Shown here: piece by piece, positions 1 to 9,098 of the stretch | Layout: the number at the start of each line of letters is the position of its first letter | How positions within the stretch are numbered: position 1 is the first letter of the stretch | Source: CAZUAQ01 sp964618455 | GTDB taxonomy: Bacteria > Planctomycetota > Phycisphaerae > UBA1845 > PWPN01 | Direction of reading: 5' to 3' | NCBI GenBank assembly: GCA_964618455.1 | Contig: CAZUAQ010000017.1 | Location: forward strand, 47,812-111,811 | DNA length: 64,000 nucleotides | The notes under the pieces: generated by a model | Told to the model about the DNA's origin: nothing | Database searches by the model: none | The model's input: the letters and a program-made list of their open reading frames with translations, nothing else | Position numbers and translations under genes: made by a program

Positions 1-1
1 T

Positions 2-142
2 GACTTCATGACCGAAGCCAGGAAAATCTTCGATCCGCTGAAGGTCGGCCTGAATTCGGTGCTCGCCTATTTGAACTTTGATTCGGAAAGTTGGCGGGCG
101 TACAGCTACGTGCACTCCAACGAGTACGTCTCCAACGATTGA
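2..142 (+). CDS. C-terminal end of an unrecognised protein (partial)
   Basis: An open frame enters from the left edge in frame 2 and stops at TGA 140-142, giving the last 46 residues of a protein (ending SNEYVSND). A strong terminator starts 35 bases after the stop, which supports this being a real gene end. The residues visible (a helix-like stretch followed by an aromatic-rich tail) match no family I recognise, and the start lies outside the window. Confidence 0.6.
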   Translation, partial: DFMTEARKIFDPLKVGLNSVLAYLNFDSESWRAYSYVHSNEYVSND

Positions 143-176
143 CGCCCCAGCGTTCGTTGAGACTCACAACACCAGA

Positions 177-217
177 GAAGCAGGCGGCGCTCTTCGTGCC
201 GCCTGCTTCTTCTTTTT
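177..217 (+). terminator. Rho-independent terminator of the upstream partial gene
   Basis: A perfect 12-bp stem (177-188 with 198-209; left arm GAAGCAGGCGGC), a 9-base loop and a T-rich tail. It sits 35 bases after the stop codon at 142. Confidence 0.85.
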
Positions 218-309
218 CTGCCGCTTAACCTCAGCTTCTTCTGGCCTGACGAAGCTGTCGGGACACGGCGGTCGGCCCGCATCCGTCTGGCATCAAACAC
301 CATGGACAG

Positions 310-349
310 AAAAAAAAGTCACCCCCGAACAAGAATTTCGGGAGTGACT
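310..349 (-). terminator. Minus-strand Rho-independent terminator
   Basis: Stem 317-329 with 337-349 (one mismatch, 7-base loop), followed on the minus strand by a run of eight T. There is no minus-strand gene upstream, so it most likely ends the candidate small RNA. Confidence 0.7.
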
Positions 350-549
350 CCTAAGGCGTCTCTTCCAACAGGAGGATGGAAAAGAGGTCTTGGTATCGGG
401 TCAGGTAACTACTCAATCAATCCGGCGCCAGCATACTCATGACGCGGTGACAAGATTGGTCCCACTCCGCTAACGGGTCCAATCCATTCCCTTTCGCCCC
501 CGATGACCTCCGAGACACCTTCAATATGGTTGTATTTTTATGACCTGCG
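310..549 (-). ncRNA. Candidate small RNA, about 240 nt, minus strand
   Basis: The 650-base gap between the partial gene and the kinase holds a promoter-like pair and a terminator, both facing left. Read on the minus strand, TTGCCA (578-583) and TATATT (556-561) are 16 bases apart, predicting a start near 549. A 13-bp stem with one mismatch (317-329 with 337-349) followed by eight T (310-317) ends the transcript. Between them there is no convincing reading frame. A further hairpin (360-367 with 377-386, two-base bulge) shows TCCTCCTGT in its loop, complementary to a ribosome-binding site. I recognise no Rfam-type family. The call rests on signals only. Confidence 0.4.
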
Positions 550-555
550 ATAATT

Positions 556-583
556 AATATAACCGACATCGTGTCCGTGGCAA
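556..583 (-). promoter_or_regulatory. Sigma-70-type promoter facing left
   Basis: On the minus strand TTGCCA (578-583), a 16-base spacer and TATATT (556-561), each 5 of 6 to consensus. It points to the terminator at 310-349 and away from the kinase gene. Confidence 0.45.
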
Positions 584-591
584 GGAGATTT

Positions 592-608
592 TTAAGAATC
601 TTTCTTAA
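592..608. promoter_or_regulatory. Perfect inverted repeat upstream of the kinase operon
   Basis: TTAAGAA, 3 bases, TTCTTAA (592-598 and 602-608). It lies just upstream of the left-facing promoter and about 190 bases before the kinase start, so it could be an operator for either. No factor can be assigned. Confidence 0.3.
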
Positions 609-794
609 TCCCCATCGGCATGAATCTGAGATTCGGCTCCTCTGTACGGATTTCCCGAACAATTCCAGATCGGACCTGTTCGTTAAGTTGATATAATTCA
701 GGAGTTAACGGACGATTACACTCCGGTAACCACTCCCGGTGAGCGTCCCTGTTTCGAGTCTCGCCGATCGACAGGTACAAGCGGTAGATTCAAC

Positions 795-2609
795 ATGCAC
801 GACGAGAGAGTCACACAAATCGACGCGGCCGGCCGCCACTCCTCCGGCACTGATGATGGCCCGGAGAGCTCATTGTCCGACGCCCCGGCCCGACCCGTAG
901 AAGTCACACCGGAATTACTCAAGAGGCGGCTGACCGCGCTGGTCGAAGTCAGCAACGATCTGTCTAAGGCGCACACCATGGACGATCTCTGCCGGTTGGC
1001 GGTGAGGCATGGTCGCGAACGACTCGGCTTTGACCGCATGGGAATCTGGCTGATCTCCGAGGAGCAGGACGCCTATCTGGGCACATTCGGCACGGACGAG
1101 CACGGCGGTATTCGGGACGAACGGGGCGAACGGCATCCCCTGGACGTTCGAGCCCTGGAGGCCATTGCCAATCCGACACCCTCGGCATCCATCCACAAGA
1201 ACTGCGGACTGACGGGCAAAGCACGAGACGTCGTCGGTGAAGGCCATCATGCCTCATCCGCCCTCGTCGACGAAGGCAAGGTTTTCGGTTTCGTCGATAT
1301 CGACAACCTGCTCACGCATCGCCCCATCAGCGAAGACGACTGCGAAGTACTGGGCCTGTTCGCTTCGACGCTGGCGCAATCCTGCCGCCGGGTGCGGGCC
1401 GAAGAGGCGCTACGCCGCAATAATGCCGCTGACCAGGCCTTCAAGGATCGTCTCACCCGCCTCCTGAAAGTCAGCAACGTTCTCTCGAAAATCGAGGATC
1501 TGGACTATCTCTGTCGCCGTGCGATCGAACTCGGGCGAAGCGAACTGGGCTTCGAACGCCTGGGCATGTGGTTCTTCAGCGAAGATCGGAAATACATCAT
1601 CGGTTCGTACGGCACCGATGAACACGGGCAGATACGTGATGAACGCCAGATTCGTATCCCTTGCGACGCCGAGGCCCGCGAACAAATCGCCCGCCAGAAA
1701 CCGACCGAAGCGATCGTTTCCAACAATCATCGGATGACCGACAGCCACGGGCGCGAAGTCGGGAAGGGACCCCACGCCTATGCCACCATCTGGGATGGCG
1801 AAACCGTCAGCGGCTGGCTCTTTCTCGATCGGTACCTGACACGGGCTCCCATCGACGAACACGAATGTGAAGTGCTGGTCCTCTACGCCTCCGTGCTCGG
1901 CCATCTCTGTTCGCGTATCTGGGCGGAAGAAGCGCACCTGCGCCAAGTACGCAAACTGTCCGCGGATGCAGAGAAAAGTCTCGAACAGGAGCGGGCCCGG
2001 ATCTCCAAGGAACTCCATGACGAGCTGGGGCAGATCCTCACCGCATTCAACATGAACCTGGCGTGGGTGGCGGGCAAGGTCGTCGATGCCCCTACCGAGC
2101 TGCGCGAACGGATTCGCGAGTGCCAGGCGAACGTCAACCACGTCGTGCAAACCGTTCGGGACCTTTCGCGAAGCCTTCGCCCGCAACTGATCGACCACCA
2201 CGGTCTGCTCGACGTCATCCGGGCTCACGTCTCGGAATTCGAGCAGGGGGCCGGGATCGCCTGTCGTGTACGGGCCGTCCCTTCCGAACTCGAGGTCTCT
2301 GACCCGCCGGCCACGGCGATCTTTCGGATCATTCAGGAAGCGCTCACTAACGTGGCTCGACATTCCGGTGCCACCGAATGCGAGATCGCGCTCGAGCAAC
2401 GCGGAAGCGAACTGCGCGTCAGCATCGGTGACAACGGCGTCGGTGCCCCGGCCCATCAATTGTCCGGGGAGAAGTCACTCGGCATAATAGGCATGAAAGA
2501 ACGTGCGGCCGCGTTGCATGGGAAGCTGAGCGTCAACAGCGCCCCCGAGGGCGGTGTATGTGTGGTGGCGGAGATTCCCGTCCAGCATGAAACACGAGGT
2601 ACGGCATGA
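795..2609 (+). CDS. Sensor histidine kinase, GAF-GAF-HisKA_3-HATPase (NarX/DegS type)
   Basis: 604 residues. Two similar GAF-like domains (about 50-205 and 220-375) share a repeated pattern (E...YLGTFGTDEHG / KYIIGSYGTDEHG), suggesting internal duplication. A short coiled stretch leads to the HisKA_3 dimerisation helix, whose phospho-accepting His is H408 in KELHDELGQ. The ATPase domain follows with an N box (ALTNVARHSGA, about 515), DNGVG (about 545) and LGIIGMKERA. No membrane segment is seen, so it should be a cytoplasmic sensor. The last bases overlap the response regulator start (ATGA), so the pair is translationally coupled. The ligand or signal is unknown. Confidence 0.9.
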   Translation: MHDERVTQIDAAGRHSSGTDDGPESSLSDAPARPVEVTPELLKRRLTALVEVSNDLSKAHTMDDLCRLAVRHGRERLGFDRMGIWLISEEQDAYLGTFGTDEHGGIRDERGERHPLDVRALEAIANPTPSASIHKNCGLTGKARDVVGEGHHASSALVDEGKVFGFVDIDNLLTHRPISEDDCEVLGLFASTLAQSCRRVRAEEALRRNNAADQAFKDRLTRLLKVSNVLSKIEDLDYLCRRAIELGRSELGFERLGMWFFSEDRKYIIGSYGTDEHGQIRDERQIRIPCDAEAREQIARQKPTEAIVSNNHRMTDSHGREVGKGPHAYATIWDGETVSGWLFLDRYLTRAPIDEHECEVLVLYASVLGHLCSRIWAEEAHLRQVRKLSADAEKSLEQERARISKELHDELGQILTAFNMNLAWVAGKVVDAPTELRERIRECQANVNHVVQTVRDLSRSLRPQLIDHHGLLDVIRAHVSEFEQGAGIACRVRAVPSELEVSDPPATAIFRIIQEALTNVARHSGATECEIALEQRGSELRVSIGDNGVGAPAHQLSGEKSLGIIGMKERAAALHGKLSVNSAPEGGVCVVAEIPVQHETRGTA

Positions 2610-3241
2610 TTCGGATCGTGATTGCCGATGATCATCAATTGGTACGCGAAGGTATCCGGCGCATTCTTGACGACGATTCGGAATTCGAAATCGTCGGAGA
2701 GGCCGCGGACGGCAAGCAGGCTCTGCAGCTCGTCGAAGATCAACTCCCGGACGTTATCCTGCTGGACGTGGCCATGCCGGGCGTGGATGGTGTTGAGACC
2801 ACGCGCCGACTGTCCAAGATGAAGTCGGCGCCCCGCATCGTTGTCGTCACCATGTATGCCGACGAGCATCATGCCGCCCGGTTGCTGCGTATGGGCGCGC
2901 TGGGTTACGTCGTCAAGGATGCCGCTCCGTCCGAGCTGGCCGAATCCATCCGAACCGTCCACGCCGGTAAGCGCTTCGTCTCGCAGTCGCTGCGCGAGGC
3001 GCTGGCATTGCGTTTCGTCGACAGCCCGGAGCGCGAGCCGATCGATTCGTTGACCAACCGTGAGTTCCAGGTGCTCCGCCGACTCATTGCCGGGGCCAAC
3101 CACCGCGAGATCGCCGAGGAGCTCGACATCAGCATCAAGACGGTCGATGCCCACCGGCTGAACCTGCTGGCCAAACTCGGTCTCCGCAACAACGCGGAAC
3201 TGACCAAGTTCGCCATGCAACACGGCATGGGCGAAGGGTGA
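2606..3241 (+). CDS. Response regulator, NarL/LuxR family
   Basis: 211 residues. The receiver domain has acidic pair D8/D9, phospho-acceptor D54 (VILLDVAMPG), T82 and K104. The C-terminal LuxR-type helix-turn-helix (about 145-205) reads SLTNREFQVLRRL...ISIKTVDAHRLNLLAKLGL. It overlaps the kinase gene by four bases and is its obvious partner. It probably binds DNA as a dimer when phosphorylated. Targets cannot be read from the sequence, though lpxA follows 83 bases downstream on the same strand. Confidence 0.93.
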   Translation: MIRIVIADDHQLVREGIRRILDDDSEFEIVGEAADGKQALQLVEDQLPDVILLDVAMPGVDGVETTRRLSKMKSAPRIVVVTMYADEHHAARLLRMGALGYVVKDAAPSELAESIRTVHAGKRFVSQSLREALALRFVDSPEREPIDSLTNREFQVLRRLIAGANHREIAEELDISIKTVDAHRLNLLAKLGLRNNAELTKFAMQHGMGEG

Positions 3242-3324
3242 CGCGAGTGAAACCTCGTCTCTTCTCTGCTGTCGAACGTCTGAGCCATCCGCGAAACAAC
3301 ATGACCGCTTGATCGAGCCTTCCC

Positions 3325-4101
3325 ATGCCGATACATCCCACCGCCATCATCGACGCAGCCGCCCGAATCGATACCAGCGCTTCGGTGGGCCCCTACGTCG
3401 TGATCGAAGGCCCGGTGCGCGTCGGGCCGGACGTCCAGATCGGCCCGCACGTGCACCTGCTCGGATCCACGGAGATCGGGGCCCGCTGCCGGATTCATGC
3501 CGGGGCGGTCCTGGGCGACGTCCCTCAGGACCGCGCCTACGACGGCTCGGAAACGCATGTCCGCATCGGTGAGGAGACGATCATCCGCGAGCACGCGACC
3601 GTCCATCGCGGCACCGCCGCCGGATCCGCGACCGTCGTGGGCTCACGATGTATGTTGATGGCCGGTTCCCACGTCGGACACAACTGTGTGATCGGCGACG
3701 ACGTGGTCCTCGTCAACGCGGTCATGCTCTCCGGCCACGTCCACGTGGACGACGGCGTGACGATCAGCGGAGGCACCGGCGTGCATCAGTACACGCGGAT
3801 CGGATGCCGCGCCATGGTGACCGGCAATTCCCGCGTCTCCCGGGACATCCCTCCCTACATGATGACCGACCCCTTCGGGCACGTCGCCGGCGTGAACGTT
3901 GTGGGCATGCGACGGGCGAACATCGATGCCGACGCGCGCGAGGAGGTCAAGCAAGCCTACCGCACGCTTTATCGCTCCGGCATGCTCTTTTCCAAGGCGG
4001 TGGAGCAACTTCGGGAATGTGCAAAGACCGAAACGGGGAAGGCTATTCTGGCGTTCGTCACCGCCGAGTCCAAACGAGGCATCACCGGTCGCGCCCGATG
4101 A
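3325..4101 (+). CDS. lpxA: Acyl-ACP--UDP-N-acetylglucosamine O-acyltransferase
   Basis: 258 residues, close to the family's usual 255-265. It catalyses the first step of lipid A synthesis, moving a 3-hydroxyacyl chain from ACP to UDP-GlcNAc in the cytoplasm. Left-handed beta-helix hexapeptide repeats fill about residues 1-185. The LpxA signature is clear: GSHVGHNCVIG with the catalytic His, then SGHVHVDDG, GVHQYTRIG and RDIPPYMM, with a helical C-terminus. Other lpx genes are not nearby, and the downstream neighbour is convergent. Presence of lpxA implies a lipid A-type outer membrane. Confidence 0.93.
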   Translation: MPIHPTAIIDAAARIDTSASVGPYVVIEGPVRVGPDVQIGPHVHLLGSTEIGARCRIHAGAVLGDVPQDRAYDGSETHVRIGEETIIREHATVHRGTAAGSATVVGSRCMLMAGSHVGHNCVIGDDVVLVNAVMLSGHVHVDDGVTISGGTGVHQYTRIGCRAMVTGNSRVSRDIPPYMMTDPFGHVAGVNVVGMRRANIDADAREEVKQAYRTLYRSGMLFSKAVEQLRECAKTETGKAILAFVTAESKRGITGRAR

Positions 4102-4150
4102 AATTGCTATGCCCCCGCCGACCTGACCATGGGGCATCCCCACGACGTGA

Positions 4151-5051
4151 TCAGTCATCACAGTCCAGCGCCGCGGGGACGTTCGCCCCGCTGATGCAGT
4201 CTACGAAGACGCCGAAATCCAGCACGTCCACGTCGGTATCGTCGTCGAGATCGAACCGCAGGCAATTCGCCCCGACCGACATCCCCGCGCCGTTCATGCA
4301 CGCCTGAAACTGACCGAAGTCTTCGAGATCGACGTCACCGTCTCCGTCGGCATCGGGACCGAACGCCTCGACGATCAGCGTGACCGGAACGACCTGGGGA
4401 CTGTTGCCGGCTTCGGGCGACGTGACGGTAATCTCGGCCTCGTAGGTCCCGATCGCCAGGCCGCTCACGTCGTACGACACGGTGATCGGATCACTCTCAC
4501 CCGATGAAGAGCCATTCTGTGGCGAGACATCAAGCCAGTCCGCTGCCGGGATTCTTGCCGCCCAGGCAGTTGCTCCACACGTAGCCCTGGTAGCTGAACT
4601 CGTAGCGTTTGCCCGGCGTGACGTTGACCTGCTGGTAGATGCCCGCATCGATCGCGCCGAAGTAGCCGAAGAACACGAGATACCACTGCCCGTCATAGGT
4701 GAAATGCGGACCCCCGCCGTCGGGCAGGTCGGGCCAGCCGTACATGCGGAACTCGGGCCGCCGGTAATCGGTGGTCTGCGGCGGCGGCATCGGGCCGTCG
4801 TTCCAGAACGGGAGCCACCAGCTCGGAGGCTCGATCTCCGGGATGCAGTTGTAGCGGTAGTACAAGAGGGAACCGTCAGGCCCGTCGCACGATCCGGGCG
4901 GTACCGGGTAGCCGGCCAGTCCTTCCAGGCCGGGATTGGTCAATAGATTCTGTGCATTCGCGGCCGATGCATAAGCCAGGAGAATCAAGACTCCCCCGAG
5001 CCGGCAATACCCGACTGCTACCACACGATTGCTGCGGCTCAAAACGATCAT
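4151..5051 (-). pseudogene. Broken secreted protein: jelly-roll-like N-terminus, partial BACON domain, dockerin-like C-terminus
   Basis: Two minus-strand frames meet near 4545. The first starts at ATG 5051, with a good ribosome site (GGAGGA) 7 bases before it and a signal peptide ending ASAANAQ. It continues through an aromatic-rich jelly-roll-like domain (NLLTNPGLEG) and stops at 4530. The second frame, read to 4151, resumes inside a BACON-type Ig domain (ADWLDVSPQNG...SGLAIGTYEAEITVTSP) and ends in two Asp-rich dockerin-like repeats (DADGDGDVDLEDFGQFQ, DLDDDTDVDVLDFGVF). The first strands of the BACON domain are missing, so this looks like a deletion plus frameshift and not a one-base error. 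The N-terminal fragment alone might still be made. Confidence 0.7.
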
Positions 5052-5128
5052 GACGCTCCTCCGGACGAACGCTCGCCCCATGCTGAATCCGAGATCATGG
5101 AATCACGCGCGACTGAATGCATTGTAAC

Positions 5129-7786
5129 TTATTCGGCAGGGGAAGTGGTGGAATTATCACGAGGAGGCCAGGCCAACCCCTTGTCGGCGATGGCCTTTTC
5201 GAATCGACGACGCTTGGTCTCGACGCTTTGCTGAAGCCAGTATGTTTCCGGATACGCTTCGTTGATCAGGCCTTCACGTGTGACTTCCTTGGAGGACCAG
5301 TCAAGCATGAACGTCGTCCCGCCGTGATGCGGAAAGAGTGCCAGCCGAGCCGAATCATATGTGCTGGCTTCCATCGCGGGCATGATTGGAAGTGACTGAT
5401 CAACTCCGGGCAGCGTAATCGGAAACAGCTTGCCTTTGGAACGTTGCCAGTCCAGGAACCCCTTGTCCGAGTACACCCGGAAACGGTCTCCGCCGGAACC
5501 CAACGTCATGATCTCATAGATTTCCAGCGGCTCGCCATGAAGCTCGGCCAACTCACGGGACGCGTGAACAAGATGATCAATCTTGTGATGTAATATCACC
5601 CACGTCCCGTCTGAAAACATTACCGCATCCATCGACTCGGGAGAACGATACCGATCGCGTTTCACGGGCCAGGCGATATCGCGTGTAGCATCATCCGCCT
5701 CAATTACATCCACCAGATCATCCAACACCCTTCCCCATCCGGCAATAGAGAAACCTGTTCTTCTCTTGGTGGGAACATCGCACAACCTTGTCCAGCCCTT
5801 CTCATCTGCATTCAATCGATAAAGACCACCGAGCCCGACCGTGAGGACGGTCTTGCCCGAGGGCGACACTTCGAAGGCATGATTTGGATCTTCGAATCCC
5901 CACACCGACTCGGGCAACGGGATCTCCCAGCCTTTCGTGCCGTCGCTCCAACCGATGTGGGAGTCGCGAGTCAGGATATACACGCCGCCGGCCGGTCGAT
6001 CGAACGCCCGAAAAGCACGCTTCCAGATTCTCTGATTTCCCGACAGGCTCTCGCCATGCGCTTGGAGGAAGTGTGCGGCTTTCCGGAACGAGGCTGGCAA
6101 CGAATCACCGCGTCGGGTCTCCTCGAGATGCTCGGCGACCGCTTCGTCGTCGCCATTCAGCAGGGCATACATTGCAGCAACGTATCTGCGATAATCGGTG
6201 GGATCGGAACCCGCAAAGGATGAACGGGAATTCTTGAGACGATCCTTGACGAGTTCCTCCAACAATTCCAGATCCGGCGTTGTCATCCGGCTGAGCACCA
6301 GGAACGCGGCCTCCAGCATGTCATCGTCACGGTACCCTTCTTCCAGGCAACGCTGGGTGAACTCCTTGAGAATGCTCTGTGACTCCGACCAACGCATGTC
6401 GCAGTCGCCTAGGTAGCCGAGCAACGTATCCAGTGTGTTGATGTCTGCGTACTCGGCCAATACACGCCGCGCGTCATCCAGTCGCCCCTCGCGGAGCAGC
6501 ATCCGAACGACTTTGTCCGCCATGATAGGCTGGTGGCTCCGGAAATTGTTGGACCGGCGAATCTCCACCTCTCCCAGCTTCAGTGCCAGATCAATACGTC
6601 CCGAACGTTGGGCCGCGCGAAAAGCTTTTCCATACAAGGGACGCGCCTTGTCGATCTCCGCCAATTCCGCTGCCATCATCCCCGCTTCGGGAACCAGATC
6701 CATCGCATCAAGCGCGTGCTGCAACGCGTTGATGGCTACACCCCGACCCCATGGTTCCAGTTGACCGTGGTCCCCCATCAACGCAGCTATGGCAAGCGTC
6801 GATGCCTCGAGGTATCTCGCTTGCGACCAACTGTAGGCATACACGACATTGACCGCCGCCCCGGCACTCTCGGGATCATGATGCAGTTGCTGGCGTGCAA
6901 AGTAGAGATACAGGTGCCCGTCGGTCTCCAGGATGCGTCCCAGGTTGTTCATCAGGGTCCACCAGCCGTCATCCTTATCTTGGCGGGACGCGTAATCCTG
7001 AAACTCGCGGTGCGCCCCTTGCGGATCCCCAGAGTAGTAACAAGAGGCCCCGTAGATCGGCTGCAGGAGTTGATCCTTGAATATCATTCCGAATGCCTGC
7101 GCCCGCTCGAACTGCTCCCGCGCTTCGGCCCACTGATTGTTCCACGTGCAGCGATAGACGTGCTGCAACGCCATCGAAAGAGGCAGACCGTACGCCCCGT
7201 CGTAATCGGCGAGGTATACGCCGATCTTGCCCGGACCGACTTCTACATTTCGGACCGTGAAGGGAACCGGCTTGCGATTCGGGTTGGACCGTCCCAGGCG
7301 TGGGCCGGTACGCACGGTAATCGTGCGCGCGCTGTTTTCGATCGACTCGGATTTCTTGAAGAAATCCTCATAGCTGACGACGGGGATCCCGTTAACGGCC
7401 GTGATCACGTCGCCGGCTCGAATCCCGAGGTTGTAACCCTGCGCATTCACGATGGAGTGCAGGACGACCGAGCCGCGCTCCCGATACGCACCCAGTAGTT
7501 CCTTCAGCTTGATCTGTGCTTCGAATGACGCATCCTCCAAAGCCTTCTCGAGCAAGGGAATGACCGAAGGACCCATCTCGCGCAGAGCCTTGACTGCCTT
7601 CTCCCGCGACTCGGTTTCCGGATGATCCAGTTGCAGAATGAATCGGCCCGCCTCGGCCCGATCAATGGCTGGAGCCAGATCGGAGGCATTCTCATGCACT
7701 TGGGCAGCGAGGACTCTCGAAGCAGCCAGTAAAAGGAGTGCCGACAAAGGTACCGAACGGCGAAGACCATGCATGCTGTAATTCAT
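5129..7786 (-). CDS. Large secreted HEAT-PDZ protein with TPR-like and propeller-like regions
   Basis: 885 residues. A signal peptide (LSALLLLAASRVLAAQ) is followed by a HEAT-like helical pair (about 45-95; KAVKALREMGPSVIPLLEKA) and a PDZ domain (about 105-180; YNLGIRAGDVITAVNGIPVVSYEDF). A long alpha-helical, TPR-like region follows to about 590, and the last 300 residues look like a beta-propeller (GGVYILTRDSHIGWSDG, GLGGLYRLNADEKGW). No protease motif is seen, so it is more likely a scaffold or sensor outside the inner membrane. It is followed 77 bases later by the broken BACON/dockerin gene on the same strand. Family not recognised. Confidence 0.8.
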   Translation of the reverse strand: MNYSMHGLRRSVPLSALLLLAASRVLAAQVHENASDLAPAIDRAEAGRFILQLDHPETESREKAVKALREMGPSVIPLLEKALEDASFEAQIKLKELLGAYRERGSVVLHSIVNAQGYNLGIRAGDVITAVNGIPVVSYEDFFKKSESIENSARTITVRTGPRLGRSNPNRKPVPFTVRNVEVGPGKIGVYLADYDGAYGLPLSMALQHVYRCTWNNQWAEAREQFERAQAFGMIFKDQLLQPIYGASCYYSGDPQGAHREFQDYASRQDKDDGWWTLMNNLGRILETDGHLYLYFARQQLHHDPESAGAAVNVVYAYSWSQARYLEASTLAIAALMGDHGQLEPWGRGVAINALQHALDAMDLVPEAGMMAAELAEIDKARPLYGKAFRAAQRSGRIDLALKLGEVEIRRSNNFRSHQPIMADKVVRMLLREGRLDDARRVLAEYADINTLDTLLGYLGDCDMRWSESQSILKEFTQRCLEEGYRDDDMLEAAFLVLSRMTTPDLELLEELVKDRLKNSRSSFAGSDPTDYRRYVAAMYALLNGDDEAVAEHLEETRRGDSLPASFRKAAHFLQAHGESLSGNQRIWKRAFRAFDRPAGGVYILTRDSHIGWSDGTKGWEIPLPESVWGFEDPNHAFEVSPSGKTVLTVGLGGLYRLNADEKGWTRLCDVPTKRRTGFSIAGWGRVLDDLVDVIEADDATRDIAWPVKRDRYRSPESMDAVMFSDGTWVILHHKIDHLVHASRELAELHGEPLEIYEIMTLGSGGDRFRVYSDKGFLDWQRSKGKLFPITLPGVDQSLPIMPAMEASTYDSARLALFPHHGGTTFMLDWSSKEVTREGLINEAYPETYWLQQSVETKRRRFEKAIADKGLAWPPRDNSTTSPAE

Positions 7787-7922
7787 GTGATGCGAACTCC
7801 ACGAGAATCGGCAAACAGAGTTGAGACGTGCCCAAGTCTAAGCGGTTAAACGGGGGCAATCGGATTCAACAGAGCCTGAGGAACGTCGACGTGTTCGTGA
7901 CCCCCGACTTGTGCTCCCCCAT

Positions 7923-7996
<74 letters not shown>

Positions 7997-8133
7997 TCGA
8001 ACTCCTCATTTAATCTCAATTTCCGTTCCCGGTCAAGCGCCCCCGAACAGCCTTCCCCGCGCCGCGCGGCGGGGTCCTTTCATAACTCCTGAAAGTTTGG
8101 TGAGTAAGGGGAAGCGCGCGTCGCCGAGCACGG

Positions 8134-8161
8134 TTGACCGTCCAACCACTCACCCTATAAT
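8134..8161 (+). promoter_or_regulatory. Sigma-70-type promoter of the sdhCAB operon
   Basis: TTGACC (8134-8139), a 16-base spacer and a perfect TATAAT (8156-8161). This predicts a start near 8168 and a leader of about 75 bases before the GTG start of sdhC. Confidence 0.75.
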
Positions 8162-8243
8162 CCGCCGATGGGACGGAGTTCGGCCTGCCCATAAGCGCCC
8201 ATCCGCTCAGGCCGCAGACCACAGATCATGAGGAGTATTCCGG

Positions 8244-9023
8244 GTGTCGGAAACGACCGCACAATCCAAGGCTCAGTACGACTTTCTTTTGCGACGCCTC
8301 CACTCGTTGGCCGGCATCGTGCCCGTCGGCGTCTTCCTGATCATGCACCTGACGACCAACGTCATGGTCGTCTTCAACACGCCGGAAAAGGATCAGTTCC
8401 AGGCCAAGGTGGATCTCATCCATTCCCTCGGCCCACTGCTCAAGCCGGTCGAGGTCTTCGGGATTCTCCTGCCGCTGGCCTTCCACGCCGGCCTGGGCGT
8501 CAAGATCTGGCTCGAGAGCAAATCGAATACCACACGGTATGCCTATGCCGGAAACATCCGTTACACGCTGCAGCGCATTACCGGCATGATCGCTCTCGTC
8601 TTCATCCTGGTGCACCTCTGGCAGATGCACTGGGTCGGCGCCCCGCTCGGTGGCGGTAAGTTCGTCCCCGACGAGGCGACCCAGAGCACCGCCGCCATCC
8701 TCCAGGATTCGCGGGCGTGGGCGAGCCCGTTGTACGCGATCGGCATCATTGCGTCGGCGTATCACTTTGCCAACGGCATCTGGACGGCGCTGATTACCTG
8801 GGGCATCACCATCGGACCGAAGGTGCAGCGAAAATCGGGTTACGTGTGTGCGGCGCTGGGTGTCGCCCTCGCCATGACCGGACTCGCCGCCTTGAACGGG
8901 TTCATGGTCACCGAAGTCGACGCTGCCGCCACTGCGGAAATGGGCGAGATGGAAAGTTCCGCCGCAGCTTCCGGAGACACCGACGAAAGCGGTAGTTCGA
9001 CCGAAGCAGACGGCGAGTCGTGA
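8244..9023 (+). CDS. sdhC: Succinate dehydrogenase cytochrome b subunit (B-type)
   Basis: 259 residues with a GTG start chosen because GAGGAG lies 8 bases upstream. It is the membrane anchor that carries haem and passes electrons from succinate to quinone. About five membrane helices are visible with His residues suited to haem binding (RLHSLAGIVP, LIMHLTTN, LAFHAGLG, ILVHLWQMHW, SAYHFANGIW). The single anchor subunit is typical of B-type enzymes. The last 35 residues form an unusual acidic Ser/Glu-rich tail (SGDTDESGSSTEADGES). It is the first gene of sdhC-sdhA-sdhB. Confidence 0.92.
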   Translation: MSETTAQSKAQYDFLLRRLHSLAGIVPVGVFLIMHLTTNVMVVFNTPEKDQFQAKVDLIHSLGPLLKPVEVFGILLPLAFHAGLGVKIWLESKSNTTRYAYAGNIRYTLQRITGMIALVFILVHLWQMHWVGAPLGGGKFVPDEATQSTAAILQDSRAWASPLYAIGIIASAYHFANGIWTALITWGITIGPKVQRKSGYVCAALGVALAMTGLAALNGFMVTEVDAAATAEMGEMESSAAASGDTDESGSSTEADGES

Positions 9024-9098
9024 TTTATGTGAGTCGCGGGGCTCCGATCCTCAACATCGTGATCGGCAGGCACCGCAGTTGGACGGATAGGGTGAACT

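Noticed and set aside
78..347. 89-codon plus-strand open frame at the left end
   Set aside because: It runs across the strong terminator at 177-217 and the minus-strand terminator at 310-349, and has low-complexity residues; not a gene.
417..780. Short minus-strand frames before the kinase
   Set aside because: They start upstream of the predicted left-facing transcript or lack ribosome sites and protein-like composition.
8053..8080. GC-rich hairpin upstream of sdhC
   Set aside because: It has a bulged stem, no proper T run and no gene that would need it in either direction.
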